Source: Clostridium mobile
GTDB taxonomy: Bacteria > Bacillota > Clostridia > Clostridiales > Clostridiaceae
Length of the DNA: 64,000 nt
Reading direction: 5' to 3'
Assembly: GCF_018918285.1 (NCBI RefSeq)
Contig: NZ_JAHLQF010000002.1
Coordinates: 310,001 to 374,000, forward strand
Position numbers and translations under genes: made by a program. This document shows, one piece after another, positions 1 to 7,851 of this stretch (the stretch's first letter is position 1; every line of letters begins with the position of its first letter). The notes beneath the pieces are model-generated. The model was not told the DNA's origin. It saw nothing but the letters and a program-made list of their open reading frames with translations, and made no database searches.

Positions 1-2
1 AG

Positions 3-200
3 CTTAAAATTTTAAGAATTGCTAAGGGGTGGACTCAATCGGAAGCGGCAAAGCGGTGTTGTACTAATCAAAAGATGTATTGGAGTTGGGAGAATGGAAA
101 AAATTATCCCCGGGTGAATAGTCAGGTTTTAATTAGTCAAGTTTATGAGGTTAAAAGGATGGAAATCTTTACTCAAAGTGAAATGAAATTTGATTATTAA
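3..200 (+). CDS. Cro/CI-type helix-turn-helix protein, C-terminal part
   Basis: An open frame enters from the left edge and stops at TAA 198-200. The readable part contains GWTQSEAAKRC followed by WSWENGKNYPR, the usual second half of an XRE (Cro/CI) DNA-binding domain, then a short tail of about 25 residues. The start lies outside the window. It is followed 15 bases later by a replication-organizer gene, so it is likely the regulator of the phage-like module. The family is clear; repressor or activator role is not known. Confidence 0.7.
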   Translation, partial: LKILRIAKGWTQSEAAKRCCTNQKMYWSWENGKNYPRVNSQVLISQVYEVKRMEIFTQSEMKFDY

Positions 201-215
201 AAGGGAGGGGTTTTT

Positions 216-959
216 GTGAAGTATACGATACTTGGATTTAAGCAAAGTGAGCTAGTAAAGCTTGGCTTGGATACTGTAGACGCATTGATATTGAGGTATT
301 TTGTTGACTTTAAGGATAGCGGACGTATGGTAAGAGAAAAGGTAGATAATAAAGTTTATTATTGGGTTAAATATGAAGGAATAATAGAAAGTCTGCCCAT
401 ATTAAATCTAAAAAAAGATGCTATATATAGAAGGCTGAAAAAGATGTCGAATGTTAATATACTTGAGCATAAAACTATAATTGGGAATGGAATGTTTTCT
501 TATTACGGTATTGGTTCTAAATTTATAGAGCTGATATCGAATTTTAAAACGAATAATTCGAAAATAAATACTGAGTACTACGTAAATGAAGCCATAACCA
601 CTACGGCTTTAGAACCTGAGCAAAAGATTAATCTATTAAAAGACTCATCTATTAAAGATAATAATAATATATATAGTCTTGTTGTGGATTACCTTAACGA
701 AAAGGCTAGTAAAAAATACAGGATGAGTAGTAAAAAAACACAGCAGCTCATAAGGGGAAGAGTGGGTGAAGGTTTCACTGAGGAGGATTTTTATAAAGTA
801 ATAGACAATAAGGTGGAGGAGTGGTTGGGTACGGATATGGAAAAATACTTAAGGCCAGAAACCTTATTTGGAACTAAATTTGAGGGATACTTAAATCAAA
901 AGAGTGAAGAGAGGGATTTTGAAGAAGTGGAGGGTGAAGGTCTTGGATTTAGTATATAG
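216..959 (+). CDS. Phage replisome organizer / DnaD-like replication protein
   Basis: A GTG start at 216 sits behind an AGGGAGGGG ribosome site. The N-terminal ~100 residues look like a winged-helix phage replisome organizer domain (DALILRYF, KKDAIYRRLKKM). The C-terminal part, from about residue 155 (VVDYLNEKASKKY to RPETLFGTKFEGYLNQ), matches the conserved C-terminal domain of Gram-positive phage replication proteins, where RPETLF is typical. Such proteins bind the phage origin and help load the helicase. The DnaC-like gene directly downstream overlaps it slightly, which fits this role. Start confidence is good; the exact subfamily is inferred. Confidence 0.8.
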   Translation: MKYTILGFKQSELVKLGLDTVDALILRYFVDFKDSGRMVREKVDNKVYYWVKYEGIIESLPILNLKKDAIYRRLKKMSNVNILEHKTIIGNGMFSYYGIGSKFIELISNFKTNNSKINTEYYVNEAITTTALEPEQKINLLKDSSIKDNNNIYSLVVDYLNEKASKKYRMSSKKTQQLIRGRVGEGFTEEDFYKVIDNKVEEWLGTDMEKYLRPETLFGTKFEGYLNQKSEERDFEEVEGEGLGFSI

Positions 960-1731
960 GGATAAAATTGAAACTTGCGAAGTTTGCAAAGAACCTATAG
1001 GCATAGTGGTGGATTTATATTTTGGCTCTAGATTATATCCAAGGGCCTGCAAATGTAGAAGGGAAGCCTATAGGAGAGAAAGGTTTGAAGAAGAAAATAG
1101 AGAAAAGCAAATAAGGCTTAAAAGGGTTATAGCCAACAGCATGATAGATGAGAATTTTAGGACATGCACTCTTAAAAATTGGGACCATAGGGTAGGCAAT
1201 AAAAGCTTATATAAAATAGCCCTTGAATACATAGAAAAATTTCACCATATGAAAAATAAAAATCAAGGTATGTTGATTTACGGAGAACCTGGAAACGGAA
1301 AGACCTACTTTTCTTCCTGTATAGCTAATGCACTTATGGACAGATCCATTCCTGTTATAGCAGTAGGAACTATAGGATTGACGGAGAGGATAAGTCAAAG
1401 CAAGAGAACCTGGGGGGATGAAGGAGTATTTACGGTTTTAAACAGTCTAGAAAATGCAGATTTGCTTATAATTGATGATTTAGGTGCAGAGGAGGACAAT
1501 AAGTGGACAAGGGCTATGATATATCAAGTTATAGAAAAGAGAAATAGCTCAAGATTGCCAGTGATTATAACCACAAATATAAGCATCAATGAATTAAAGG
1601 AACGGTATAATGACAGAACCTATAGCAGGCTTGTGGAGATGTGCAGCTTTATTAGGAACACTGGAGGGGATATAAGAAAAATTAGAGGTAAAGGAAAGAC
1701 AGAAAAATTTTTAGGGGAGGTATTAAATTAA
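943..1731 (+). CDS. DnaC/IstB-like ATP-binding helicase loader
   Basis: AAA+ ATPase with Walker A GEPGNGKT and Walker B LLIIDDLG. An N-terminal C-x2-C and C-x-C pattern (CEVCKEP, ACKCRR) resembles the zinc-binding head of prophage DnaC proteins. The likely role is loading replicative helicase together with the protein before it. I place the start at TTG 943 because GGAGGGTGAAGG lies 3-14 bases upstream; an in-frame GTG at 904 would add 13 residues but overlaps the previous gene further. Part of a tight replication pair. Confidence 0.82.
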   Translation: MDLVYRDKIETCEVCKEPIGIVVDLYFGSRLYPRACKCRREAYRRERFEEENREKQIRLKRVIANSMIDENFRTCTLKNWDHRVGNKSLYKIALEYIEKFHHMKNKNQGMLIYGEPGNGKTYFSSCIANALMDRSIPVIAVGTIGLTERISQSKRTWGDEGVFTVLNSLENADLLIIDDLGAEEDNKWTRAMIYQVIEKRNSSRLPVIITTNISINELKERYNDRTYSRLVEMCSFIRNTGGDIRKIRGKGKTEKFLGEVLN

Positions 1732-1733
1732 AT

Positions 1734-2288
1734 ATGAGAAACCATGTTACTTTAAATGAATTTCTTATAAAAGCCAAGCAGCATGACAAGGAAGCCTTAG
1801 GAAAAATAATAGAGTATTTCATACCTCTCATATTAAAAGAATCTTCAAGATACATAATAAAGTGTTACGACTATGAGGACTTAGTACAGCATGGATATCT
1901 CTCCGTAATAAAGGCTGTAAACATGTATAAAGGAGAGCTAGACTACTTCATTCCATATTGCATAAGAGCTATTCAACTAAACTATAAGGCTCTATTAAAA
2001 AAGGAAATTAAACATCATAGAGAAATACCAGATGAGTTCGTTCACTTAAATGAGGATTACCATTTTACCATAGAAGATGAAATCTTAGCCTTTGAAAAAA
2101 CAAAAGAATTATATGAAGCTATAGATAAACTTTCTGAGGAAGAAAAAAGGGTGATAAGTAGTTTTTATATAAACAATAATACCTTAGAGGAAATAGCAGT
2201 AGGCGGAGAAAAAAGCTATAACAATGTAAGGTACATAAAAGATAAAGCGATTAAAAAACTGCAAAAGATGCTTAAGGAACATATATAG
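1734..2288 (+). CDS. Small sigma-70-like RNA polymerase sigma factor
   Basis: The 184-residue protein has a region 2-like segment (YDYEDLVQHGYLSVIKAVNMYK) and a C-terminal region 4-like HTH (LSEEEKRVISSFYINNNTLEEIA, then SYNNVRYIKDKAIKKLQ). That is the layout of short alternative sigma factors such as the UviA/TcdR group and B. subtilis SigO, and of late-gene activators in clostridial phages. It starts 3 bases after the ATPase stop and precedes a YvrJ gene. In B. subtilis yvrJ also lies beside the sigO genes. The subfamily is not settled; the sigma-like nature is fairly sure. Confidence 0.75.
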   Translation: MRNHVTLNEFLIKAKQHDKEALGKIIEYFIPLILKESSRYIIKCYDYEDLVQHGYLSVIKAVNMYKGELDYFIPYCIRAIQLNYKALLKKEIKHHREIPDEFVHLNEDYHFTIEDEILAFEKTKELYEAIDKLSEEEKRVISSFYINNNTLEEIAVGGEKSYNNVRYIKDKAIKKLQKMLKEHI

Positions 2289-2381
2289 TAGTTAAGAGTG
2301 AAGAGTATTTGCAAAGCAGAATTCTAGCCATAACTTTTAAATATTCATTTTTAACTTTTCACTCAAAAAGGTGGTGGGAAT

Positions 2382-2549
2382 ATGTATGACGAATTAGTTA
2401 AGCTTATTAGTAACTTAGGATTCCCAGTAGCAGTTAGTATATATCTATTAGTAAAACTTGATAAAAGGTTGGAGGAATTGACTAAAGCCTTTTTAAAGTT
2501 TTCTAATATATTGCTTTCTGTTATGGAACACCGTGAAGAGGAGAGGTAG
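2382..2549 (+). CDS. yvrJ: YvrJ family small protein
   Basis: A 55-residue ORF starts at ATG 2382 behind GGTGGTGGG. The sequence LVKLISNLGFPVAVSIYLLVKLDKRLEEL is the standard YvrJ pattern: a short hydrophobic N-terminal helix followed by a charged amphipathic helix. The function of YvrJ is unknown; the small membrane-active form recalls phage holins such as BhlA/UviB. The gene lies between a sigma factor and the DUF1659/DUF2922 pair, a neighbourhood seen in other Firmicutes. Confidence 0.8.
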   Translation: MYDELVKLISNLGFPVAVSIYLLVKLDKRLEELTKAFLKFSNILLSVMEHREEER

Positions 2550-2667
2550 CTTTCATAAAAGAGAGTAGCCTCTTTTTTTTTAATGATTAGAAAACTAAAA
2601 ATACTTTTGCAGTTATCTTTTTAAAGTCATATATATAGGTGAAAACAAAAATAAAGGAGGGATAGAG

Positions 2668-2889
2668 ATGGCTGTAGTTGCTGATAGGTATGATTCCGAC
2701 TTAGTGTTACAGGTGGTAACAGGGGTAGGAGATGACGGTAAGGACAAAACTAAAAACAAGACCATATCTAAGATTAGTTTAACTGCAACAGATGAGGATC
2801 TTTACGCTGTGGCGGTTGCTATGGCAGATGTATTGAAGTATGAAACAGTTTCAATACGTAGAATCAACAAAAACATATTATTAGGATAA
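2668..2889 (+). CDS. DUF1659 family protein
   Basis: A 73-residue protein starts behind AAAGGAGGGA. The pattern of an internal KTISKIS segment, then SLTATDEDLYAVAVAMADVL and a C-terminal VSIRRINKNILLG, is that of DUF1659. The function is unknown. It is regularly paired with DUF2922, as it is here 38 bases downstream. No signal peptide or membrane segment is present. Confidence 0.8.
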   Translation: MAVVADRYDSDLVLQVVTGVGDDGKDKTKNKTISKISLTATDEDLYAVAVAMADVLKYETVSIRRINKNILLG

Positions 2890-2927
2890 ATTCCTAAGGT
2901 AAATTATTAAGGTAAGGAGGTATGAAC

Positions 2928-3146
2928 ATGGATAAAACTTTAAGCATGAAGTTCACTGACAGCGAGGGGAAAAAGGTTTCTATTTCCCTAAGTGAAATAA
3001 AAGAGGATTTAACTGCACAAGAAGTAGAAGCTCTTATGGATGTAATACTGGCAAAACATATGGTATTCGATTTTAAAAATCCTTTAGTTTCAAAGGACTC
3101 AGCTCAAATAGTTGCAAGAACTACAACAGAAGTATATAAAGCTTAG
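2928..3146 (+). CDS. DUF2922 family protein
   Basis: A ~72-residue protein (MDKTLSMKFTDSEGKKVSIS and onward) has the DUF2922 pattern, including SEIKEDLTAQEVEALMDVIL and an F-x-NPLVS-x-DSAQIVARTTTEV end. I use ATG 2928 because AAGGAGG ends 9 bases upstream; the ATG at 2922 is too close to it. It is the partner of the DUF1659 gene and is followed at once by a strong terminator. Function unknown. Confidence 0.8.
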   Translation: MDKTLSMKFTDSEGKKVSISLSEIKEDLTAQEVEALMDVILAKHMVFDFKNPLVSKDSAQIVARTTTEVYKA

Positions 3147-3174
3147 AAAAAAGGCTCTTTGAGCCTTTTTTTAG
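3147..3174 (+). terminator. Rho-independent terminator after DUF2922
   Basis: The hairpin arms AAAGGCTC and GAGCCTTT are followed by a run of T, directly after the stop codon. It ends the sigma factor to DUF2922 transcript. Confidence 0.85.
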
Positions 3175-3235
3175 TTAGAAGTTAAGGGAGAAAAATCAAG
3201 AGTAAAAATATTAGATTTTTATAGGGAGGGGTATT

Positions 3236-3919
3236 ATGAATATAATAAATTCTAACTTGATATTTAAAGGACTTGATTATAGCAATGTTCCTAGGATGAT
3301 TATTTTACATCATGCAGCGGCATTAAAGTGTAGCATAGAGGATATTCATAGATGGCATTTAAACAATGGGTGGTCAGGCTGTGGCTATCATTATTTTATT
3401 AGGAAAGACGGAAGGATTTATGTAGGCAGAAATGAAAAAGCTATAGGTGCTCACTGCATAAATTATAATTCTGTATCTATAGGAATTTGTTTAGAGGGGA
3501 ACTTTGATACAGAGAAGATGGGAGAAGTTCAATATAAAGCTTTGGTGAAATTATCCCGCTATATTTGCAGTAAATATAATATTAATAAAATATATGGCCA
3601 TGGTGAACTTAATGCTACTAATTGTCCAGGGAGGAATTTTTCGTTGGAGAGATTAGGGAGTGATTTAAAAGTAGGGGCAGAGGTGGAAAGCTATCCAGGA
3701 TACTTACTTAAATTTAATCCTAGTGTGAAAGATAAAAATGTGGAACTATTACAGAGCAAGCTTATTGAAAAAGCTTATAGTGTTGGGGCTTGCGGAGCGG
3801 ATGGCTATTTTGGGAAAGATACTTTATTAGCAATTAAGAGATTCCAGAGAGATAATGGTTTATTGGTAGATGGGGTTGTGGGGAGGGAGAGTTGGGGGAA
3901 AATTTTAAAATATGTATAG
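3236..3919 (+). CDS. N-acetylmuramoyl-L-alanine amidase with peptidoglycan-binding domain
   Basis: Residues ~18-140 form an Amidase_2/PGRP domain: MIILHHAAA with the first zinc His, then GYHYFIRKDGRIYVGR, NYNSVSIGICLEGNF, and GHGELNATNCPG with the second zinc His and Cys. The C-terminal ~65 residues are a PG_binding_1 repeat (VELLQSKLIEKAY to DGYFGKDTLLAIKRFQRDNGLLVDGVVG). No signal peptide is present, as in phage endolysins. It cuts the MurNAc-L-Ala bond. It lies at the end of the phage-like module behind GGGAGGGG, which suggests an endolysin or a domesticated autolysin. Confidence 0.9.
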   Translation: MNIINSNLIFKGLDYSNVPRMIILHHAAALKCSIEDIHRWHLNNGWSGCGYHYFIRKDGRIYVGRNEKAIGAHCINYNSVSIGICLEGNFDTEKMGEVQYKALVKLSRYICSKYNINKIYGHGELNATNCPGRNFSLERLGSDLKVGAEVESYPGYLLKFNPSVKDKNVELLQSKLIEKAYSVGACGADGYFGKDTLLAIKRFQRDNGLLVDGVVGRESWGKILKYV

Positions 3920-3926
3920 AATATTA

Positions 3927-3958
3927 AAACGCAGTAGGTTTTAGGGCTTACTGCGTTT
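3927..3958 (+). terminator. Hairpin terminator after amidase
   Basis: Arms AAACGCAGTA and TACTGCGTTT form a 10-bp stem with a 12-base loop. The 3' side continues into the repeated module (GGCGTAATATG) that recurs between genes up to 9.7 kb. Confidence 0.7.
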
Positions 3959-3975
3959 ATGGCGTAATATGAAAT

Positions 3976-4113
3976 AATTATGACGCAAAATGTTCTTTGA
4001 AAACTGAATAATACGGTGTTAGGAAGTAAAATTACTTTATATTCATTACCAGAATAACCATACATTAGTGCATGAATGTGATATAATTGCTATTAGTTAA
4101 ATCACAATAGTAA
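3976..4113 (+). repeat. 138-bp boxA/promoter module, copy 1
   Basis: This stretch is identical, without a mismatch, to 8023-8160. It begins with AATTATGACGC, then carries TGTTCTTTGAAAACT (3991-4005), which matches the boxA antitermination element of Firmicutes rRNA operons. The next bases, GAATAATACGGTGTT, are the reverse complement of the 5' arm of the terminator that closes the units (4721 on). Further on is an extended -10 element TGATATAAT at about 4078-4086. It precedes a GNAT gene here and an HD gene at the other copy, so it behaves as a movable expression module. Confidence 0.85.
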
Positions 4114-4195
4114 GATATTATAACTTTTTCTTAAATTTCAAAGATATAGTTAAGATAATAATATAACTTAATTTTATAAGTAGGAGGGGTGAACA

Positions 4196-4666
4196 GTGAA
4201 TTATAAATTTGTCCCTATGAATAAAGAGTATGCAAATGAGATTGCATACAATTGGAAGTATAATGGAATTTACTCATTCTATGACATGACGGCTGATGAA
4301 GATGATTTAATGGAGTTTCTTAATGAGAATAGTTGGGCAGACCATTATTTCACAGTATTAGATGATAAAAGTAAATTAGTTGGTTTTTATTCATTCTTCT
4401 TTGAAGGTGGAATTATGAGTATAGGTTTGGGACTCAAACCTGAATTAACAGGAAGAAGAATTGGACCTGAATTTGTGATTGCAGGTATTAACTTTGGAGT
4501 GGAAAAGTTTAATTATAAACAGAACTATATCATATTGGCGGTTGCTTCATTTAATAAACGGGCAATAAGAGCATATGAGAAGTTAGGGTTTCAATATGTA
4601 GAGAAATATATGCAAAAAACAAATGGTGGAGAATTTGAATTTATTAAAATGAAGAAAGTTATATAA
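4196..4666 (+). CDS. GNAT family N-acetyltransferase
   Basis: The 156-residue protein has the RimJ/RimL-like GNAT fold: an acceptor-side N-terminus, then LGLKPELTGRRIGPEFV, a variant of the acetyl-CoA-binding Q/RxxGxG/A loop, and AVASFNKRAIRAYEKLGFQYVEKY, the usual motif B end. A GTG start sits 6 bases behind AGGAGGGG. The substrate is unknown. It is a single-gene unit between the boxA module and a shared terminator, which suggests acquisition as a cassette. Confidence 0.85.
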   Translation: MNYKFVPMNKEYANEIAYNWKYNGIYSFYDMTADEDDLMEFLNENSWADHYFTVLDDKSKLVGFYSFFFEGGIMSIGLGLKPELTGRRIGPEFVIAGINFGVEKFNYKQNYIILAVASFNKRAIRAYEKLGFQYVEKYMQKTNGGEFEFIKMKKVI

Positions 4667-4719
4667 ATGTAAATTATTCATTTTTAACGTCATAACTGAA
4701 AAAACAAATAATTTACCCA

Positions 4720-4757
4720 AACACCGTATTATTCAAGTCTGAATTTGCGGTGTTTTT
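4720..4757 (+). terminator. Shared cassette terminator, copy 1
   Basis: Outer arms ACACCG and CGGTGT, an inner stem ATTCA/TGAAT, then TTTT and the constant tail ACGTCGTAAT. The same element occurs at 8900-8937, in changed form at 9640-9675, and as a remnant at about 6412-6432. Confidence 0.85.
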
Positions 4758-4811
4758 ACGTCGTAATACAAATAAATTACAACGCAAACATGATATTTAA
4801 AATATAAACAA

Positions 4812-4840
4812 TGTTCTTTGAAAACTGAATAATGCGATAT
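4812..4840 (+). promoter_or_regulatory. boxA-like element, copy 2
   Basis: TGTTCTTTGAAAACTGAATAA precedes a divergent promoter segment with TGTTATAATTTAC at about 4850. It marks the start of the FakA-like/DUF89 unit. Same element as at 3991, 6462, 8038 and 8972. Confidence 0.7.
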
Positions 4841-4911
4841 AAAAATATGTTATAATTTACTTAAAGTAGACAGATAAATTAGAATTTGTAAAACAGAAAA
4901 GGAGAATAATT

Positions 4912-5163
4912 ATGCTTGAATACAGATTTGATACGCAGTTATTGATTGAAGGAGAAAATCTTTCAGAAGATAAAATAAACGAGTATATTACAAAAAACAT
5001 TGAAGGCGATTGCTTACTTGCGGTTGGTGATGAGGAATTGATTAAAATTCATTTTCACACAAATACTCCATGGAAAGTGCTTGAGTATTGTGCTTCATTA
5101 GGTGATATTCATGATATTGTTGTAGAAAATATGGAACGACAGTCCAATGGCCTTCAAGGTTAG
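4912..5163 (+). CDS. Free-standing FakA/YloV middle-domain-like protein
   Basis: An 83-residue protein behind AAAGGAG. The sequence YRFDTQLLIEGENL, then GDCLLAVGDEELIKIHFHTNTPWKVLEY and a closing IVVENMERQ, matches one internal domain of fatty acid kinase FakA/YloV, which in full is ~550 residues with an N-terminal DhaL kinase domain. No kinase domain is present, so it is either a domain-sized fragment or a stand-alone lipid- or DegV-partner protein. It has a proper start and stop and is followed 66 bases later by a DUF89 gene. Confidence 0.6.
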   Translation: MLEYRFDTQLLIEGENLSEDKINEYITKNIEGDCLLAVGDEELIKIHFHTNTPWKVLEYCASLGDIHDIVVENMERQSNGLQG

Positions 5164-5229
5164 ACAATAAATATAAATTTTGTAGAGTTGTTTAAACTGC
5201 AAATTATTTAATGCAAAAGAGGGGCAATT

Positions 5230-6093
5230 ATGAGAATACAGGATAAATGCTTGCCATGTGTGGTAAATCAAGTTATCAAAGTGGCAAATATTACAGGTGT
5301 TGATGAGAAGGAAGAGTTATTGAAGGAAGTTTTTACTTATCTCAGTAAAATGGATTTTGAGATAACCACACCAGAAATTATTGGCGAAATTTTTAACATG
5401 ATAAAAAAACATACGAATAATCAAGACCCATATAAAGAAACCAGAAATTACTACAATACATTGTTTTTGAAACTGTTACCCAAATTTGAAAGGGAGATTG
5501 AGCAAGCTGGAAATTCGTTTCAATTAGCAGTGCGATATGCCATTGTTGGAAATATTATAGATTTTAATCCTATTCACAATACATTATTAGAGGATATATT
5601 TGATTGTTTTGAAAAAATGGAACAGTTAGAATTAGCAATAGATAATTCTAAGGAGCTAATGGAAGATATTTTAAATTCAAAAATATTATTATATTTAGGT
5701 GATAATTGTGGAGAAATCTGCATGGACAAGATTCTTTTAAAGAAAATAAAAGAACTAAATCCTAATATTAAAATATTATTCGGAGTACGAGGTAAACCTG
5801 TTGTAAATGATTCTATAGCTGAAGACGCATATGCTGTAGGAATTGACGAATATGCAGAGGTTATAGATAATGGGGATGGTTCTCTAGGGACTGTGCTTAA
5901 TAGAACAAGCACTGAGTTTAGAGAAGCCTATGAAAAGGCTGATATAGTAATTTCAAAAGGGCAAGCGAACTATGAATGTTTAAGTGAAGAAAATAAAAAT
6001 ATCTATTTCCTGTTAATGACCAAATGTGATGTAATCGCAAATAATATTGGCGTTGGTAAAATGAAAATGATTTGTATGAAAAACAAAGTTTAA
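5230..6093 (+). CDS. DUF89/ARMT1-like damage-control phosphatase
   Basis: The N-terminal CLPCVVNQ is typical of the bacterial DUF89 branch. The active-site blocks are present: YLGDNCGEICMDKILL (metal Asp/Asn), FGVRGKPVVNDSIAEDA, and VISKGQANYECL, ending in a Lys/Cys-containing strand (LLMTKCDVIA). Family members are metal-dependent phosphatases thought to clear damaged sugar phosphates and related metabolites. Length (287) is normal. It probably shares a transcript with the FakA-like gene. The substrate is not predictable. Confidence 0.85.
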   Translation: MRIQDKCLPCVVNQVIKVANITGVDEKEELLKEVFTYLSKMDFEITTPEIIGEIFNMIKKHTNNQDPYKETRNYYNTLFLKLLPKFEREIEQAGNSFQLAVRYAIVGNIIDFNPIHNTLLEDIFDCFEKMEQLELAIDNSKELMEDILNSKILLYLGDNCGEICMDKILLKKIKELNPNIKILFGVRGKPVVNDSIAEDAYAVGIDEYAEVIDNGDGSLGTVLNRTSTEFREAYEKADIVISKGQANYECLSEENKNIYFLLMTKCDVIANNIGVGKMKMICMKNKV

Positions 6094-6184
6094 ATAAGCA
6101 ATTCAGCGATTATATAGGTAAGTTACAAATTTCAAATTTATTAATAAACTTGAAAAGATAAAAATAACATAGTATACAGCAATT

Positions 6185-6412
6185 CATGCCATACGCCCTG
6201 ATTCGCGAAATTCTGGATGTGAATATGGTATTGGTATAACAATAGGAAATAATGTTTGACTTGGAGGAAATGTTGTTATTGTTACTAAAGATATTCCAGA
6301 TAATGTGATAGCAATAGGAAATCCATGTAAGGTTATTCGTGAAATTACAGAAGAAGATTGTAAATATTATTATAAAAACTATGAGTTTGATATTGATGAT
6401 TACAACCTTTAG
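6185..6412 (+). pseudogene. Broken maltose/galactoside O-acetyltransferase (hexapeptide family), C-terminal remnant
   Basis: One frame reads HAIRPDSRNSGCEYGIGITIGNNV, then an in-frame TGA where the family has Trp, then LGGNVVIVTKDIPDNVIAIGNPCKVIREI to TAG 6410-6412. This is the end of a LacA/Maa-type left-handed beta-helix acetyltransferase. About 15 residues between NVVI and VTKDIP are missing relative to the family, and there is no start or ribosome site. It is a decayed gene, with the shared terminator tail GTGTTTTTACGTCGC directly after it. Confidence 0.75.
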
Positions 6413-6461
6413 GTGTTTTTACGTCGCAATATGAAAATATTGCGAACTAATTAAGAAAATT

Positions 6462-6490
6462 CGTTCTTTGAAAATTGAATAGTATGGTAT
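6462..6490 (+). promoter_or_regulatory. boxA-like element, copy 3
   Basis: CGTTCTTTGAAAATTGAATAG, one of the variant boxA copies, stands ahead of the small membrane protein / hydrolase pair. Upstream (6412-6432) lies the terminator tail of the previous unit. Confidence 0.6.
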
Positions 6491-6588
6491 TTGCAAAATG
6501 TATTACAATTAACTCATAATTGTATTATTATATGAGTTAGTAGTTTTTTTAACTAAACGATAAATTACAATTGGGGGAGGTTATAAAG

Positions 6589-6765
6589 ATGTCTAAAAAT
6601 AGAAAAATTTTGCGTGGTATTATATTGGCTGTATTGTTAATTTGTACAGCGTTTTTAGTATATTCCATTGTAACAAATCCGCTTGGCGAACATGATATAA
6701 TGCTTGCACTTGCTGTTACAGTAGGTTTTATTGCACTCGGAGATGATAAAGTTGGAAAAAGATAA
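6589..6765 (+). CDS. Small two-helix membrane protein
   Basis: A 58-residue protein. I start at ATG 6589, 9 bases behind GGGGGAGG; a TTG at 6571 lies inside that ribosome site. Two hydrophobic segments (IILAVLLICTAFLVYSIV and MLALAVTVGFIALG) with a short loop predict a hairpin in the membrane. No family was recognised. Its end overlaps the start of the alpha/beta hydrolase, so the two are translationally coupled. Confidence 0.6.
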   Translation: MSKNRKILRGIILAVLLICTAFLVYSIVTNPLGEHDIMLALAVTVGFIALGDDKVGKR

Positions 6766-7732
6766 AAGAAGGGCCAAACCAATAGGTGTAAAATTATTTA
6801 GAAAATATGTATTTAGCACTTTAATTTGCATAGTTATTATTTTATTAATTGGTTTTTTATACGAAAAAATTGCTGAATATAATGATGCTAAAAATCATCT
6901 TCCAGTAGGAAAAATGGTTGATGTAAATGGTCATAAAATAAATGTTTACAGCAAAGGTGAAGGAAATACCACTGTAGTTTTTACTGGAGGATTAAATGTG
7001 CCAAGCTCTTATGCAGATTTTTATCCTCTTTATAATGAAATTTCAAAGTATACTAAAATAGCTGTTTATGATAGACCAGGACATGGATGGAGCGACGTAA
7101 CAGATGAGCCAAGAGATATAGATTCTATTGTAAAAGAAATGCACACTGCACTTATTGAAGCAGGGCAGAAATCTCCGTATATATTAGTTGGTCACTCATA
7201 CGCATCATTGCAAATGATAAGATTTGCACAAATTTATAAAAATGAAGTAGCTGCGTTAGTTTTGATAGATGGTGGAAACCCTGAGTACTATGCTAAAAAT
7301 GGTTTGAAAGTTACTAATAGTACAGTATTTACTAATAAGTTACTAAAGTCTACTGGGATAGCAAGGCTAGCACTTTATCATACAGATTATTATTCAAAAA
7401 AACTTAAGTTACTGCCTGGTGATTTAAAACAACTGTATATGGCAATGACTCTTAAAACTATGTATAACAAAAATATTATAGATGAGGGTAATATGGCAAA
7501 AAACAATGCAAAAGTTGTTTTAGAAAATGGTCATTTAGGTAGTTTACCCATTAGAATAGTAACTGCTCCTAGTGATTTGGAGTGGGATAGTAGTCAAAGG
7601 GATTTAAAAGAGTGGTCAACAGATAGCCAACAAATAGTTGTTAATGGAGCAGGACATGCAATACATCATTCTAATCCAGATGTTATAAATAATGAAATAA
7701 AAAAATTATACAATATAATTAATATATACTAA
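6752..7732 (+). CDS. Membrane-anchored alpha/beta hydrolase
   Basis: One N-terminal transmembrane helix (FSTLICIVIILLIGFLY) is followed by an alpha/beta hydrolase domain. GHSYAS is the nucleophile elbow, YDRPGHGWSD is the typical strand before it, and GAGHAIHHSNPD carries the catalytic His. The start is TTG 6752 or ATG 6743, both inside the previous gene; GGAG 6739-6742 favours TTG 6752. It is probably an esterase or lipase acting outside the membrane. Substrate unknown. Confidence 0.8.
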   Translation: MEKDKRRAKPIGVKLFRKYVFSTLICIVIILLIGFLYEKIAEYNDAKNHLPVGKMVDVNGHKINVYSKGEGNTTVVFTGGLNVPSSYADFYPLYNEISKYTKIAVYDRPGHGWSDVTDEPRDIDSIVKEMHTALIEAGQKSPYILVGHSYASLQMIRFAQIYKNEVAALVLIDGGNPEYYAKNGLKVTNSTVFTNKLLKSTGIARLALYHTDYYSKKLKLLPGDLKQLYMAMTLKTMYNKNIIDEGNMAKNNAKVVLENGHLGSLPIRIVTAPSDLEWDSSQRDLKEWSTDSQQIVVNGAGHAIHHSNPDVINNEIKKLYNIINIY

Positions 7733-7806
7733 TCAATAACTATTTATATAAATTTATAAAATTCAATAACTAAGTACCCAATAGATTACAAATAGAGCTC
7801 AATAAA

Positions 7807-7840
7807 AAGGTATAGTTTTTCAAAGAAGCTATACCTTATT
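7807..7840 (+). terminator. Terminator after alpha/beta hydrolase
   Basis: Arms AAGGTATAG and CTATACCTT with a 13-base loop, then TATTT. It could serve both strands. Confidence 0.65.
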
Positions 7841-7851
7841 TACATTTTTAG

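Noticed and set aside
904-942. GTG 904 as start of the DnaC-like gene
   Set aside because: The ribosome site GGAGGGTGAAGG at 929-940 fits TTG 943, and 904 would deepen the overlap with the gene before.
1-3919. Complete prophage
   Set aside because: No integrase, capsid, portal, terminase or tail genes are seen within the window; only replication, sigma and lysis-type genes.
3976-4113. Remnant of a 16S-23S rRNA spacer
   Set aside because: boxA is shared with such spacers, but no 16S, 23S or tRNA sequence adjoins it and the element recurs before protein genes.
5574-5912. Minus-strand 112-codon frame inside the DUF89 gene
   Set aside because: Low-complexity Ser/Ile composition, no ribosome site, fully antisense to a well-supported gene.
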